From contig NZ_CP092832.1 of the NCBI RefSeq assembly GCF_022532105.1, positions 1-64,000 on the forward strand: a stretch of 64,000 bases of DNA, read 5' to 3'. Positions 19,000-29,900 of the stretch are shown piece by piece. The DNA is from Flavobacterium sp. HJ-32-4 (GTDB lineage Bacteria > Bacteroidota > Bacteroidia > Flavobacteriales > Flavobacteriaceae). The position numbers and the translations under genes were made by a program. Numbering within the stretch: the first letter of the stretch is position 1; the number at the start of each line of letters is the position of its first letter. The notes under the pieces were generated by a model. That model searched no databases, had not been told where the DNA came from, and worked only from the letters and a program-made list of their open reading frames with translations.

Positions 19000-20925
19000 T
19001 CACATTTTTGTCACGATAAACTCGCTCCGTCGGTTCTGCTGGTGTTCGGCTTCGGTACAGTCGACACCGTCGGCGCATCGGTTGACCAGACGGCTTTCGC
19101 CAAAGCCTTTCGCGGCCAATCGGAAGGAGGCGATACCGCGTTTTTGCAGCCAGGCCATGGTCGACTTCGCGCGCCGATCCGAAAGTTGCTGGTTGTAGGT
19201 TTTGGGCGCACGGCTGTCGGTATGCGACCGGATTTCGATACGCATCAGCGGATATTGCTGCATGAGGTTGTATACTTTCTCCAGTTCCAACGCGGCATCA
19301 GGCCGGATATCGGACTTGTCGGTATCGAACTTGATTTCCGGGATATTAAGGACTTTCGCGACGTCGTCGCCCTCTTTAAATCGGCGCTTGCGTTTCTCGA
19401 GTTCGAGATTGGCGTCGGTTTTACCCACTTCTTCCGGAATGCTGATTTCGATTTCCTTGGTCTCGAAATGGAGTTTAGTGGCGCGGAGGTAATACTTCTT
19501 CCCACATTTCACCTGGAAACTAAAAGCCCCGAACTCGGCGGCGTATTGCTGCGTAATCATGGTAAAATTCTCATCGAACAGCGTGACCTGTGCGTCTACC
19601 AGGAAATCACCCGTTTCTGCATCCACCACGTGGCCAGCCAATGCTTGCTCGCAGACAATTTTACGGGTTTCGGTAAACCGGTAAATATCATCCGACCCCA
19701 TGCCCTTCGGACGATTGGAACTCAGGAAACCGTTTCGGCTTTTGCTGTCGATCATGAACGCGAAATCATCGAAAGGGGTATTCGCCGGTTCGCCGATATT
19801 TTCTACTGTGAAATGCCCCTTCTCGTCGGGTGTCGCTACGAAAATATCGAGTCCGCCCAGTCCCGGATGCCCTTCCGAAGCAAAATACAACTCCCCGTCA
19901 TCTGAAACAAAAGGAAAGGTTTCACGGGCTTCGGTGTTGATGTCCTCTCCTAAATTAATCGGCTCTCCGAACGTTCCATCGCGGTTGATGGCTACCTTGA
20001 AAATGTCCGAATCACCTCGCGTGCCCGGTCGGTCGGACGCGAAATAGAGTGTGCGGTCATCAGGCGACAATGCGGGGTGTGCACAACTGAAATCATCACT
20101 GTTGAAGGGCAGTTCCTCTATGTCGGTCCACCCAACCCCATCAAACGTCGCTTTGTAAATCTTCAAGAGTGTCGTCTTCTCTTTACTGGTGCCTTTTTCA
20201 CCGTCCGCAAAATTATTTCGGGTGAAGTACATAGTTTTCTTATCCTTGGCAAAGGCTGCGGTCGACTCGTTGAACTTGGTATTGACGTCCTTGGAGAAGG
20301 GTTCGGGCTTAGAGAAACCGCCGTCTACCTTTGCTTTCGCAGAATATAGTTGACTGAAGGCCTCGCCGGTCCATTTCATCTTCCGACTGGCAGGACCGCC
20401 GGTGTCGCGTGCAGTCGCGAAAACCAGTTCCTCCCCGAAAAAGGCGGTGCCATAATCCGAGTAGGGCGAGTTGATGCCGGCATTGACGATATTGAACCGA
20501 CCCGAGTTTCGGGCAATCCGTTTGAGATAGTCTTTCTGTGTAGCGAAAAGTTCGGCGCGTCGGTCGCCATTGACTTTCTGCGAAAACAGCGTCATGATGG
20601 AATCGGAGCTGGCATACCGTCCGATCGATTTCAGCGACTGTGCATATCGGAAATAGTACTTCGCGTCGGGTGCGACACCTAAAACGAACAATTGCCGGTA
20701 CCACTGTGCAGCCTTCGTAAAATCGGCGTTGAAGTAGTAGGAATCGGCCAATTTCTCGAACAATTCAGGCGATTTATAGCCTTTTGCCGCCACTTTCTCA
20801 TAGAGTTCGATGGCATCGAAATACGAATAATCGTTGTACTTTTTATCCGCTGCGTCGAGGCGCGCGTTTTGGGCGCTCACCACCCCCGACACCAAAACGA
20901 TCCAAACGAGAAAATGCTTTATCAT
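19000..20925 (-). CDS. PorE-like OmpA family protein, paralogue 2
   Basis: The 641-residue product from the ATG at 20925 has a signal peptide (MIKHFLVWIVLVSGVVSAQ). Its domain order is TPR-like helices (about 25-130), PD40/WD40-like propeller repeats (about 180-400; HPALSPDDRTLYFASDRPG), a carboxypeptidase-regulatory-like beta domain (about 440-520), and an OmpA C-terminal peptidoglycan-binding domain (IRSHTDSRAPKTYNQQLSDR). This is the architecture of PorE, which ties the T9SS to peptidoglycan. The frame is open 16 codons further, but that extension lacks a signal. It is closely similar along its length to the next gene upstream, so it is a tandem duplicate. A terminator separates the two; no own promoter was recognised, so read-through may express it. 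Confidence 0.88.
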   Translation of the reverse strand: MIKHFLVWIVLVSGVVSAQNARLDAADKKYNDYSYFDAIELYEKVAAKGYKSPELFEKLADSYYFNADFTKAAQWYRQLFVLGVAPDAKYYFRYAQSLKSIGRYASSDSIMTLFSQKVNGDRRAELFATQKDYLKRIARNSGRFNIVNAGINSPYSDYGTAFFGEELVFATARDTGGPASRKMKWTGEAFSQLYSAKAKVDGGFSKPEPFSKDVNTKFNESTAAFAKDKKTMYFTRNNFADGEKGTSKEKTTLLKIYKATFDGVGWTDIEELPFNSDDFSCAHPALSPDDRTLYFASDRPGTRGDSDIFKVAINRDGTFGEPINLGEDINTEARETFPFVSDDGELYFASEGHPGLGGLDIFVATPDEKGHFTVENIGEPANTPFDDFAFMIDSKSRNGFLSSNRPKGMGSDDIYRFTETRKIVCEQALAGHVVDAETGDFLVDAQVTLFDENFTMITQQYAAEFGAFSFQVKCGKKYYLRATKLHFETKEIEISIPEEVGKTDANLELEKRKRRFKEGDDVAKVLNIPEIKFDTDKSDIRPDAALELEKVYNLMQQYPLMRIEIRSHTDSRAPKTYNQQLSDRRAKSTMAWLQKRGIASFRLAAKGFGESRLVNRCADGVDCTEAEHQQNRRSEFIVTKM

Positions 20926-20942
20926 AATCAAGGACGGAAAAG

Positions 20943-20985
20943 AAAACCTGGTTTCCGACGTTTCTTTCGTCAAAAACCAGGCCTC
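20943..20985 (-). terminator. Terminator between the two PorE-like genes
   Basis: Minus strand: CCTGGTTT-tt-GACG / CGTC-gg-AAACCAGG with a 7-nt AAAGAAA loop, followed by TTTTCTTTTCC. It ends the transcript of the upstream porE-like gene and probably lowers expression of the downstream copy. Confidence 0.7.
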
Positions 20986-21002
20986 TCTATTTCATGTTGT
21001 AA

Positions 21003-22958
21003 TTAAAATTCGACGACAATGAACTGACTACGACGGTTCATCTGGTGTTCTGCCTCCGTACATTTTACGCCATCGGCACACTTGTTGACCAATTGGGTCT
21101 CGCCGTAACCACGACCTGTAAGGCGTTTCGGGTCGATACCGTTACGCACCAACCAGGCGATGGTTGATTTTGCACGGCGATCGGAAAGGCGTTGGTTGTA
21201 TTCGTGCGTCTGGCGGCTGTCGGTGTGTGAACGGACATCGATACGCATGGTAGGATATTGGTTCAACACGGCCAGGATTTTCTCCAACTGGAACGCGGCA
21301 TCCTTCCGGATGTTCCACTTATCGAGGTCGAAGTAAATCGTTGGGATATCGAGTACATCAGGCTGTGCCAAATCCGTTCCTTCTTCGATCTTCACGAAAC
21401 GTTTCTTGATAGTAAGCGGAAGATAGGTATTTCCGCCATTCTTTGGCAGTTCGAACGGCATTTCGGTGGTTTCGTAATCCACTTTGTCTGCACGCACATA
21501 GACTTTCGACTCGCAATCGACCGTTCCCAGGTTATAATAGCCTTTAGCGTCGGTATTGACTGTTTTGATTTTCTCCATTTCGGCATCGAAAAGCGTCACC
21601 TGTGCATCGGCTATCGGCTCATTTGAGTCGCTGTCGCGGATGACACCTTCAATCAACTGCTCACAGTTCAGTTTACGCAACTCGGTGAACTTATAGATGT
21701 CATCGAATCCTTTTCCACCATCGCGATTCGACGTGAAATATCCGGTTCTGGTTTTGGTGTTGATGATGTAAGCAAAATCGTCACGACGGCTGTTCAGCGG
21801 CTGCCCGAGGTTCTGTACGCTACGGAAGGTACCGTCAGACCGCATGCGCGCTACGAAAACGTCGAGTCCACCGAGACCGGGATGTCCATCAGAGGCAAAA
21901 TACAGTTCACTTTCATCTGACATGAACGGAAACGTCTCACGCCCCGGCGTATTGATCCCAGGTCCGAGGTTGACCGGTGTTCCAAAACTGCCATCGTCGT
22001 TAATCGCAACTTTATAGAGATCCGAATCGCCTAGTGAACCAGGCATATCGGATGCGAAATAAAGCGTTTTCTCATCCGGACTCAACGCAGGGTGTGCGGT
22101 GCTGTATTCCGGACTGTCGAACGGCAACTCGGTAATATTACCCCACGCTCCGTTAACGAAAGACGCACGGTATAACTTAAGGCGTGTGATTTTGAAACGG
22201 TCTGTTCCCTGACGACCCGCGTAATAGTTGTTACGGGTGAAATACATCGTATTGCCGTCTTTCGTGAAAACTGGTGACGCCTCGTGAAACTTTGTATTAA
22301 TCTCTTTTGAGAATCGATAGGGTTTGCCCGGAATCGAGTCGAAATCACCCTTAGTATCGGCCCCATAGAGGTTGGTAAAGTTCTTGTAGTTCCAACTGTG
22401 ACGGCGTTTTGAGACGCCTCCCGTATCACGCGCTGTGGCGAATACGAGTTGATTGCCCATCAGCGCTGAACCATAGTCGGAGTATTCGGAGTTGACGCCC
22501 GCATCTTCTATATAAAAACGCTTGGAATTCAACTTGATGATCTCCAGATAATTCCGGTTATCCACGAAATTCTTGGCCCTTTGATCGTTGCCGGCGAGCT
22601 CGTTGAACTTCTCGAGCATCTTATCGGCCTCTTCGTATTTCCCTGCCGATTTCAGCGCCTGCGAATACCTGTAAAAGTACTCAGGACGCTGGTTCGGGTT
22701 CATGGTAAAGAGTTCACGGTAGATGGGTTCCGCTTTTTCGTATTCCGCGTTGAAGAAGTAGGCGTTACCTAGCTTCTGGAACATTTTCTCGTCTTTATAT
22801 CCCCTGGCTGCGATTCGCTCGTAAATCTTGATTACATCCACATAGGCGTAATCCTCATAGCGATTCTCGCCTTTTTTCAAGGCCGCTTTCTTTTGGGCGA
22901 AAGCGCTTCCGGAAAGAAGGCTGAAGGCAATCAGCAGGAATATCGGTCTTAATTTCAT
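21003..22958 (-). CDS. PorE-like OmpA family protein, paralogue 1
   Basis: From the ATG at 22958 the 651-residue product has a signal peptide (MKLRPIFLLIAFSLLSGSAFAQ), TPR-like helices (about 30-140), PD40 propeller repeats (HPALSPDEKTLYFASDMPG, then SDGHPGLGGLDVF), a carboxypeptidase-regulatory-like domain and an OmpA C-terminal domain (VRSHTDSRQTHEYNQRLSDR). It is expected at the outer membrane/periplasm, binding peptidoglycan. It lies 16 nt downstream of the porP/sprF-like gene, so giant adhesin, porP/sprF and this gene probably form one operon. The open frame extends 14 codons upstream into the porP end; the chosen ATG gives the only good signal peptide. Confidence 0.9.
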   Translation of the reverse strand: MKLRPIFLLIAFSLLSGSAFAQKKAALKKGENRYEDYAYVDVIKIYERIAARGYKDEKMFQKLGNAYFFNAEYEKAEPIYRELFTMNPNQRPEYFYRYSQALKSAGKYEEADKMLEKFNELAGNDQRAKNFVDNRNYLEIIKLNSKRFYIEDAGVNSEYSDYGSALMGNQLVFATARDTGGVSKRRHSWNYKNFTNLYGADTKGDFDSIPGKPYRFSKEINTKFHEASPVFTKDGNTMYFTRNNYYAGRQGTDRFKITRLKLYRASFVNGAWGNITELPFDSPEYSTAHPALSPDEKTLYFASDMPGSLGDSDLYKVAINDDGSFGTPVNLGPGINTPGRETFPFMSDESELYFASDGHPGLGGLDVFVARMRSDGTFRSVQNLGQPLNSRRDDFAYIINTKTRTGYFTSNRDGGKGFDDIYKFTELRKLNCEQLIEGVIRDSDSNEPIADAQVTLFDAEMEKIKTVNTDAKGYYNLGTVDCESKVYVRADKVDYETTEMPFELPKNGGNTYLPLTIKKRFVKIEEGTDLAQPDVLDIPTIYFDLDKWNIRKDAAFQLEKILAVLNQYPTMRIDVRSHTDSRQTHEYNQRLSDRRAKSTIAWLVRNGIDPKRLTGRGYGETQLVNKCADGVKCTEAEHQMNRRSQFIVVEF

Positions 22959-22974
22959 GTCTGTGGATTTTGCG

Positions 22975-23880
22975 TTAGAAGAAACGAGGCGAAATGACAC
23001 GGTCGTAATTTTTGAATAGTTCGAACCTCAGGAAAATTTCATGTGATCCGGAATTGTAGTTCGCCAGACGCGTTGTTTCCATGTCATACCCATATCCAAG
23101 GAACCAGGAATCCGTTATCTGGAAGCCCGCCATCGCACTGAAAGCTGCGTCCCATCGATAGGCCACACCCGCAACAAATCGGTCATTGAACATAAAGTTC
23201 CCCGAAAGGTCCACCTGTAACGGCGCTCCGTTCACGATTTTCGTCAACAAAGCGGGCTTGAATTTGATGGTCTCATTAAGGTCAAACACGCGGCCTGCGA
23301 TAAAGTAAACGTGCATTTTCTCACTGGCTACTGAAGTCGTGTTGTTCTCGTAATGCTTGGTTTCCAACATGTGCGGAATCGAAAGCCCGAAGTAGGTTTG
23401 ATCGGAATGCCAATAGATACCCGCCCCAATATTCGGAGTAAAGCGATTGTCTACATTTTGAGGCAGTGTCGTCCCCGGGGGAACCGTCAACTTCGTAAAA
23501 TCAACATTGAGGAGGTTCGCACTGGCTTTCAGACCAAATGACATCTTCCATTCATTACCCGTACGGATAGTGTACGACACATCGGCCGCGATATCGTTCT
23601 CCTCCGAAATACCGATTTCATCGTTTACGACCGAAAGGCCGAGTCCGATTTTACTATTCGCAATCGGTGTATGGATGGAAACGTTATTAGTGACAGGCGC
23701 CCCATCGAGACCGACCCATTGGGCACGGTGGAGGGCGAAAGCACTTAGTACACCCCTTGAACCTGCATACGCCGGGTTGACGTTCACCGTGTTATACATA
23801 TACTGTGTATACTGCGGATCCTGTTGGGCGTAGATGCAACCTGTGAGCATCAGGGCAAAAATCACGATTCGTGTTCTCAT
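22975..23880 (-). CDS. PorP/SprF family type IX secretion system membrane protein
   Basis: Outer-membrane beta-barrel-type protein of 301 residues with a signal peptide (cut near IYAQ). The family N-terminal signature is present: QDPQYTQYMYN followed by NPAYAGSRG, then long amphipathic beta segments to the C-terminal FELFKNYDRVISPRFF. PorP/SprF proteins are needed for export or surface attachment of T9SS cargo with type B C-terminal domains, each usually encoded next to its cargo, as sprF follows sprB in F. johnsoniae. Here it lies 50 nt downstream of the giant type B cargo gene, so it is the likely dedicated partner. The 50-nt gap contains a strong hairpin. Confidence 0.95.
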   Translation of the reverse strand: MRTRIVIFALMLTGCIYAQQDPQYTQYMYNTVNVNPAYAGSRGVLSAFALHRAQWVGLDGAPVTNNVSIHTPIANSKIGLGLSVVNDEIGISEENDIAADVSYTIRTGNEWKMSFGLKASANLLNVDFTKLTVPPGTTLPQNVDNRFTPNIGAGIYWHSDQTYFGLSIPHMLETKHYENNTTSVASEKMHVYFIAGRVFDLNETIKFKPALLTKIVNGAPLQVDLSGNFMFNDRFVAGVAYRWDAAFSAMAGFQITDSWFLGYGYDMETTRLANYNSGSHEIFLRFELFKNYDRVISPRFF

Positions 23881-23896
23881 ATGTACGTTGTTTAAC

Positions 23897-23920
23897 CCGG
23901 GAGGCCTGTCGACCTCCCGG
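23897..23920 (-). promoter_or_regulatory. GC hairpin between the giant adhesin gene and porP/sprF
   Basis: Perfect inverted repeat CCGGGAGG (23897-23904) / CCTCCCGG (23913-23920) with an 8-nt loop, in the 50-nt gap. On the minus strand no T-run follows (GTTAAACAACG), so it is not a classical terminator. It may be an mRNA-end stabiliser, processing site or partial terminator setting the ratio of adhesin to partner. Confidence 0.5.
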
Positions 23921-23930
23921 AATTAAGTTT

Positions 23931-26900
23931 TTATCGGGTTAAATGTAAGAAACCTGTTTTCTCCCTGCCATTATTTCCGTCCTTATATCTCAGGATATAG
24001 AAATATGTTCCTTCTGGCAACGGATCTGAACTGCTGATTGTCACACGTCCGGCGGAGTATCCGCGGAAGGCTTTATCAAGGTTGTTGTAATCCTTGGTTT
24101 CATACACCAGGACACCCCAACGGTTGTAGATCTCAATCGAGATATCTGAGTAACAGGTCAGTCCGTCGATCTGCAGGTGTTCGAAGTCGTAACCTGTTGC
24201 ACCCGGCATACCGCCAATATACACCAAGTTGTTCACGACTACCGTACACGGAGCTACCGGTAGCGGCGTTACGGTTGGGTTGTCAAGGTTGTTATCTGAG
24301 CCGTCGGATACGTCAGACACTTCCTCACCATTCGGTCCGATACCTCTGACGCTCGCCTGGTTGACAACCTGGCCGAGTTCGATGTCGGCTTCCGTCAGTA
24401 TGTAGCTGCCTGTAACCTGAACCGATTCACCCGGCAACAATGTGCCGATAGAAACGGTGCTCTGAATACCCGACGTAGTTGAATCGAAGTCAACAGGTAC
24501 GGTTGTATCGGTCAGCTCTACGCTTACCAATGTGGTATCACCCGTGTTGGTCACCGTAAACACATAGCTGATAGTTTCTCCAGGCTCTGCATAACTGTTA
24601 CCATTTTCATCCATGAACGTTCCCTGTTTCACTACCGCAATACTGTTCGTCTGCGTCAGCACCGTGATCGTACAGTTGTCGTCACCGTTGGTCGCGTCGC
24701 CGTCGTCAGACAGATCGCTAATTACCGCACCACCAATCGCTGCCACACCGCTAACCGATGCACAGTTGATGACGTTGCCTGCGATCAGGTCTTCGTCGGT
24801 TACGTTATAGGACGGCACCGTGAACGTCGCTGTTTGGCCTGGCTCAAGCGTGCTTGGCGAGATCGTCTGGTTGGTGATGCCCAACAAGTCGTCGGTCAGG
24901 GTCAGCGTATTCACTGTTACGTTTCCGCTGTTGGTCAGCGTGAACGTGTAGTCGATGTGACCGTTTGCACCATCCGCTACGAACACGGCTGTCTTGATAA
25001 GGGTAAGGTCACCCTGTGGCAACAGCGCCACGCAGGTCGGATCGCTGGTACCGATACCGTCGTTGTCGGATACGTCACCCACATCGTCGCTACCTACTAC
25101 ACTCGCCGAGTTACAAATGCTGCCGGAGTTGATCATCGCCTGGGTGATGTCCATATCGAGTGAGAAGTTATACGTAACGCCCGGAGCCAGCGATGCAGTA
25201 ATGTCTGCACCGTTAATCGCGAGTAATGCATCGTACAATTTCAGGTTCTCAACCGTTGTGTTTCCAGTATTGGTGATTGCAAACGTCCACGTGATGTGCT
25301 CGCCTGCTTCGTAGATACCGTCGCCGTCTTCGTCGACTTTAGCACCGGTCTTGATTACTACGATATCACGTACCTGTTGCAGCGGTGTGATGGTTGGATC
25401 GCTTTCACCCGTTCCGTCATTATCTGAAATGTCGGTCACTGGAGTTCCACCAGTATCACCTGAAACAGTAGCCGAGTTGACAATCTGGCCAGCATCGATA
25501 TTTGCTTGGGTGATCGCGTAGTTGTATTCCGCAAGACCCACCTGACCAGGAGCCAATGATGATGGTGTTACGACAAGTCCAACCACGCCGATGGTAGCGT
25601 CATTAATCACAAGGTTATCTACTGCGACATCACCGGTATTGGTCACGACGAATGAGTAGTGAACGGTTTCACCTGCATTCGGTACACCGTCGGCATTGCC
25701 ATCGTTTACAAAGACACCTGCCTTGATCAACTCAAGTGCTGGCTCTGGCGTGTTGCCCACCGTGATAGTTACTGTCGCAGTGGACGTGTCGCCGTCTGCA
25801 TCAATAATCGTATACGTGAAGCTGTCACCACCGAAGTAGCCTGTATTCGGCGTATACGTAATCGTATCATCGGTCGGATCGGTAGGTGTTCCGTTGTTGT
25901 TCAGCGTAGCCGAGCCGTTTGCAGGCTGTGTGGCTACGATGATCGTACCAACATTCGGACCGTCACCACCGAACGTATCGTTCGCGAGTACGTTGATCGC
26001 TACTGCAGTATCCTCTGTCGTAGACGCCGTGTCATCGGTTGCTACCGGTTGGTCGTCAACTGGTGTGACTACGATGAATACCGTTGCAGTTGACGAGTCG
26101 CCGTCCGCATCCGTGATGGTATACGTGAAGCTATCGTTACCGTTGTAGTTCGGGTTCGGCGTATACGTGAACGTATCATCCGTCGGATCATCCGGCGTAC
26201 CACCATCGTTCAGTGCCACTGTTCCGTTTGTCGGAGACGATGCAAGGACAATAGCTCCTACTACCGGACCATCACCACCAAACGTATCGTTCGCCAATAC
26301 TGGGATCAGTATCGCCACATCTTCGTTGGTCGTTACGTTGTCATTAGTAGCAACCGGCACATCATCCACACATGTCACAGAAACTGTAACAGTTGCGGTA
26401 GAAACATCACCGTCTGCGTCTGCAATCGTATACGTGAAGGTATCTGTTCCACAGAAGTTGGCAGCCGGCGTATACGTTATCGTATCATCAGCCGGATTCG
26501 TCGGTGTTCCGTTTTCGTTCACCACAACCACACCGTTAGCCGGAGGTGTCGCAATTACAATAGCGGTTGCCGAAGGTCCGTCGCCACCGAAGCTGTCGTT
26601 CGTCAGAACCGTTACGGTTACCGGAGTATCCTCGTCTGTAGTAGCCGTGTCTGCCACCGCACTTGGGAATTCATCCTCGCAGGTCACATTGACTGTAACA
26701 GTAGCTGTCGACGACTGTCCATCCGCATCAAGTATCGTGTACGTGAAGGTATCGGCCGCACCGCAGAAGTTCGCAGCCGGCGTATACGTAATCGTGTCGT
26801 CGGTCGGATTGTTCGGCGTGTTGTTGTCGTTCAATACTGCTGTACCGTTCGAAGGCTGTGTCGCCACGATGATGGTTCCAACATTCGGACCGTCACCACC

Positions 26901-29900
26901 GAAGGTATCGTTCGCCAACACATTGATCGAAATCGCCGTGTCTTCAGGTGTCGTTACCGTATCGTCTACTGCTGTCGGCTGCTCGCCTACGCAGTTCACA
27001 GTGACGTTAACCGTAGCGGTAGCTGTATCGCCATTGCTGTCAGCGATGGTGTATGTAAATACATCCAATCCACAGTAATTAGCATTTGGCGTATAAAGGA
27101 TCGCGTCATCCGTTGGATCGTTTGGTGTGCCCGCGTCATTCACAGCGGCGGTACCATTCAACGGTTGCGTAGCCACCACGATTGGTGTTGCAGACGGACC
27201 GTCTCCACCGAAGTCATCATTCGGCAATACACTGATCGTAATCGCCGTATCCTCGTCTGTTGTTACGAAGTCGCCATTTGCAATCGGGAACTCATTGATA
27301 CAGTTCACCGTAACGGTTACTGTAGTCGTTGAAAGGTCACCATTGCTATCTGCAATCGTATACGTGAACTGATCATCACCACAGTAGTTCCCAGCCGGAG
27401 CATACGTGATCGTATCATCGGTTGGGTTGTTCGGCGTTCCATTATCATCCACGGTAGCGGTACCATTCGATGGGGCCGTAGCTATTACAATTGGTGTGGT
27501 AGATGGACCGTCGTTGCCGAAGCTATCGTTTACGAGTACGTTGATCACTTTTGGCGTATCCTCATCTGTTACAACAGTATCAGGCTGTGCACTTGGGAAC
27601 TCGTTCACACAAATGATTGTTACGTTCACTGTAGCCGTTGCTGCGTCACCATCCGCATCCAGTATCGTATACGTGAAGCTGTCTGTACCACAGAAGTTTG
27701 CAGCCGGTGTATACGTGATCGCATCGTCAGTAGGATCGTTCGGCGTACCGTTGTCTTCGAGCACTGCAGCACCGTTGGCTGGTTGCGATGCGACGAAGAT
27801 CGTACCGGTATTTGGACCGTCCGCACCGAACGAATCATTCGCCAACACATTCACTGTAACAGCTTCGTCTTCGTTGGTCTGAGCGTTATCGTTAACTGCA
27901 GTCGGTTGCGTGTCCGGAGCGGACTTACATCCAGAAGTTGCAGCCGGATAGTCTACCACAACCGAAACGGTCGGGTTCAACGAGAATACCATAGTAACCT
28001 GTGGTCGCGTCAGTTCGAAACCGTCAGCACCTTCTACCCACTCGGTACCGGTGTAGATCCAACCTGGCCAATCGATGGCGTTGTTAGAGCCGTCGACCAC
28101 CGCACCTGGCCACAACAACTGTCCGCTTAGTGGCAGCCCTGTTTGTGTTGCCACGACGTTGTTCGCACTGTCAACCCACGTTACGGTCAGCGTGTTTGAT
28201 GTGCTGAAGTTGTCTGGTGTCACGGTGTACGAAACGTATGGCGCGTTGTTCAAACAGAAACTATCTGCTACAACCGTCATCGTTGGTGTTACCACTGTTA
28301 CGGTTACGACCGCAGTGTCACATACACCTGGATTCGCGATTTCGCAAATCTGGTACGTGAGAGTGTACGTTCCAGCCGGCGTGTTAGGCGCGATGGAAAC
28401 ATCACCATTTGCACTGATCGTCATATTACCGGTAGGATCCGCCACAGTCTCGGTGATGACAACAGTAGCCACTGTTGCACCTGCTCCGTCAAGCGTATCG
28501 TTACCCAATACATTCAGTACCGTAACCGCCTGGTTCACACCTGCAATTGGGCCAGCGGTATCATTGACCGCATCGATTGCCGTATCAGGAAGAACAGTAA
28601 TCGTCACGGTAGCTGTCGAGACATCGCCGTTCGCATCCACAATGGTATACGTAAATGTATCCACACCATTGAAGTTCGCAGCAGGAGTATATACCATCGT
28701 ATCATCTGCAGGGTTGGCTGGAGTACCGTTGGTATTCACCACCACAGATCCATTCGTTGGAAGCGTTGCCAGAATGATCGAACCGAAGTTCGGTCCGTCA
28801 CCGCCGAAGGTATCGTTCGCCAATACGTCAATCGCAATCGCTGTATCCTCATTGGTCGTCACAGTGTCATCAGCTGCGATTGGGAGGTCATTGACCGGCA
28901 CCACATTCGTGATGGTTACCGTAGCTGTAGACGTATCGCCGTTTGAGTCCGTGATCGTATACGTGAAGCTGTCAGGACCGTTGTAGTCGGCCGCTGGTGC
29001 ATACGTAATTGTATCATCGGTCGGATCGTTCGGTGTGCCGTTGTCGTTGACAGTCGCCGTTCCGTGGAGCGGCTGTGTTGCCACCTGGATAGCGCCTGTT
29101 GAAGGACCGTCTCCACCAAACGTATCATTTGCCAATACGTTGATCACCACTGGCGTGTCCTCCTGCGTGCTCGTAGTGTCGTTAGACGCTACCGGCAGTT
29201 GGTTGGTTGCCGAGATCACAATCGTTACGATAGCCGTATCGAAATCACCATTGGCATCCGTAATCTGGTACGTAAAGACATCTGTACCTACGTAACCAGC
29301 GTTCGGCGTATACGTGATGGTATCATCCACTGGTGAAAGGGTTCCTTGTGTATTGACTACAGCCGTACCGTTTACAGCAGGAACCGTTACGATCACTGCT
29401 ACGTTACCTGCGCCGTCACCGCCGAAACTGTCGTTCGCCAGGACGTTGATAACGATTCCAGCGTCTTGTGGAGTCGAGGCCGTATCGTCAACTGCATTCG
29501 GCACATCCGTTGTGTCAGATGTAATCACGATGTTGACGGTTGCAGTAGCCGTTTGTCCGTCGGCATCCGCGATGGTATACGTGAAGCTGTCATTTCCAAA
29601 GAAGTTCGCGTTCGGTGTATACGTGATCGTGTCGTCGGTCGGATCGTTTGGCGTGCCATTTTCGTTAACCGTAGCCGTACCATTAGTTGGCTGTGTTGCA
29701 ACTACGATAGCAGTGGTTGAAGCACCGTCGCCACCGAAGTTATCGTTAGCCAGCACCGTAACGGTTACAGGTGTGTCTTCCAACGTTGTGGCTGCATCGT
29801 TCACCGCCACAGGTGCATCCGTAAGCGGGTTATCCGGTGTAACGGTGATGGTCACAGTTGCCGTAGATGATTGGCCGTCGGCATCCAGGATGGTGTAGGT

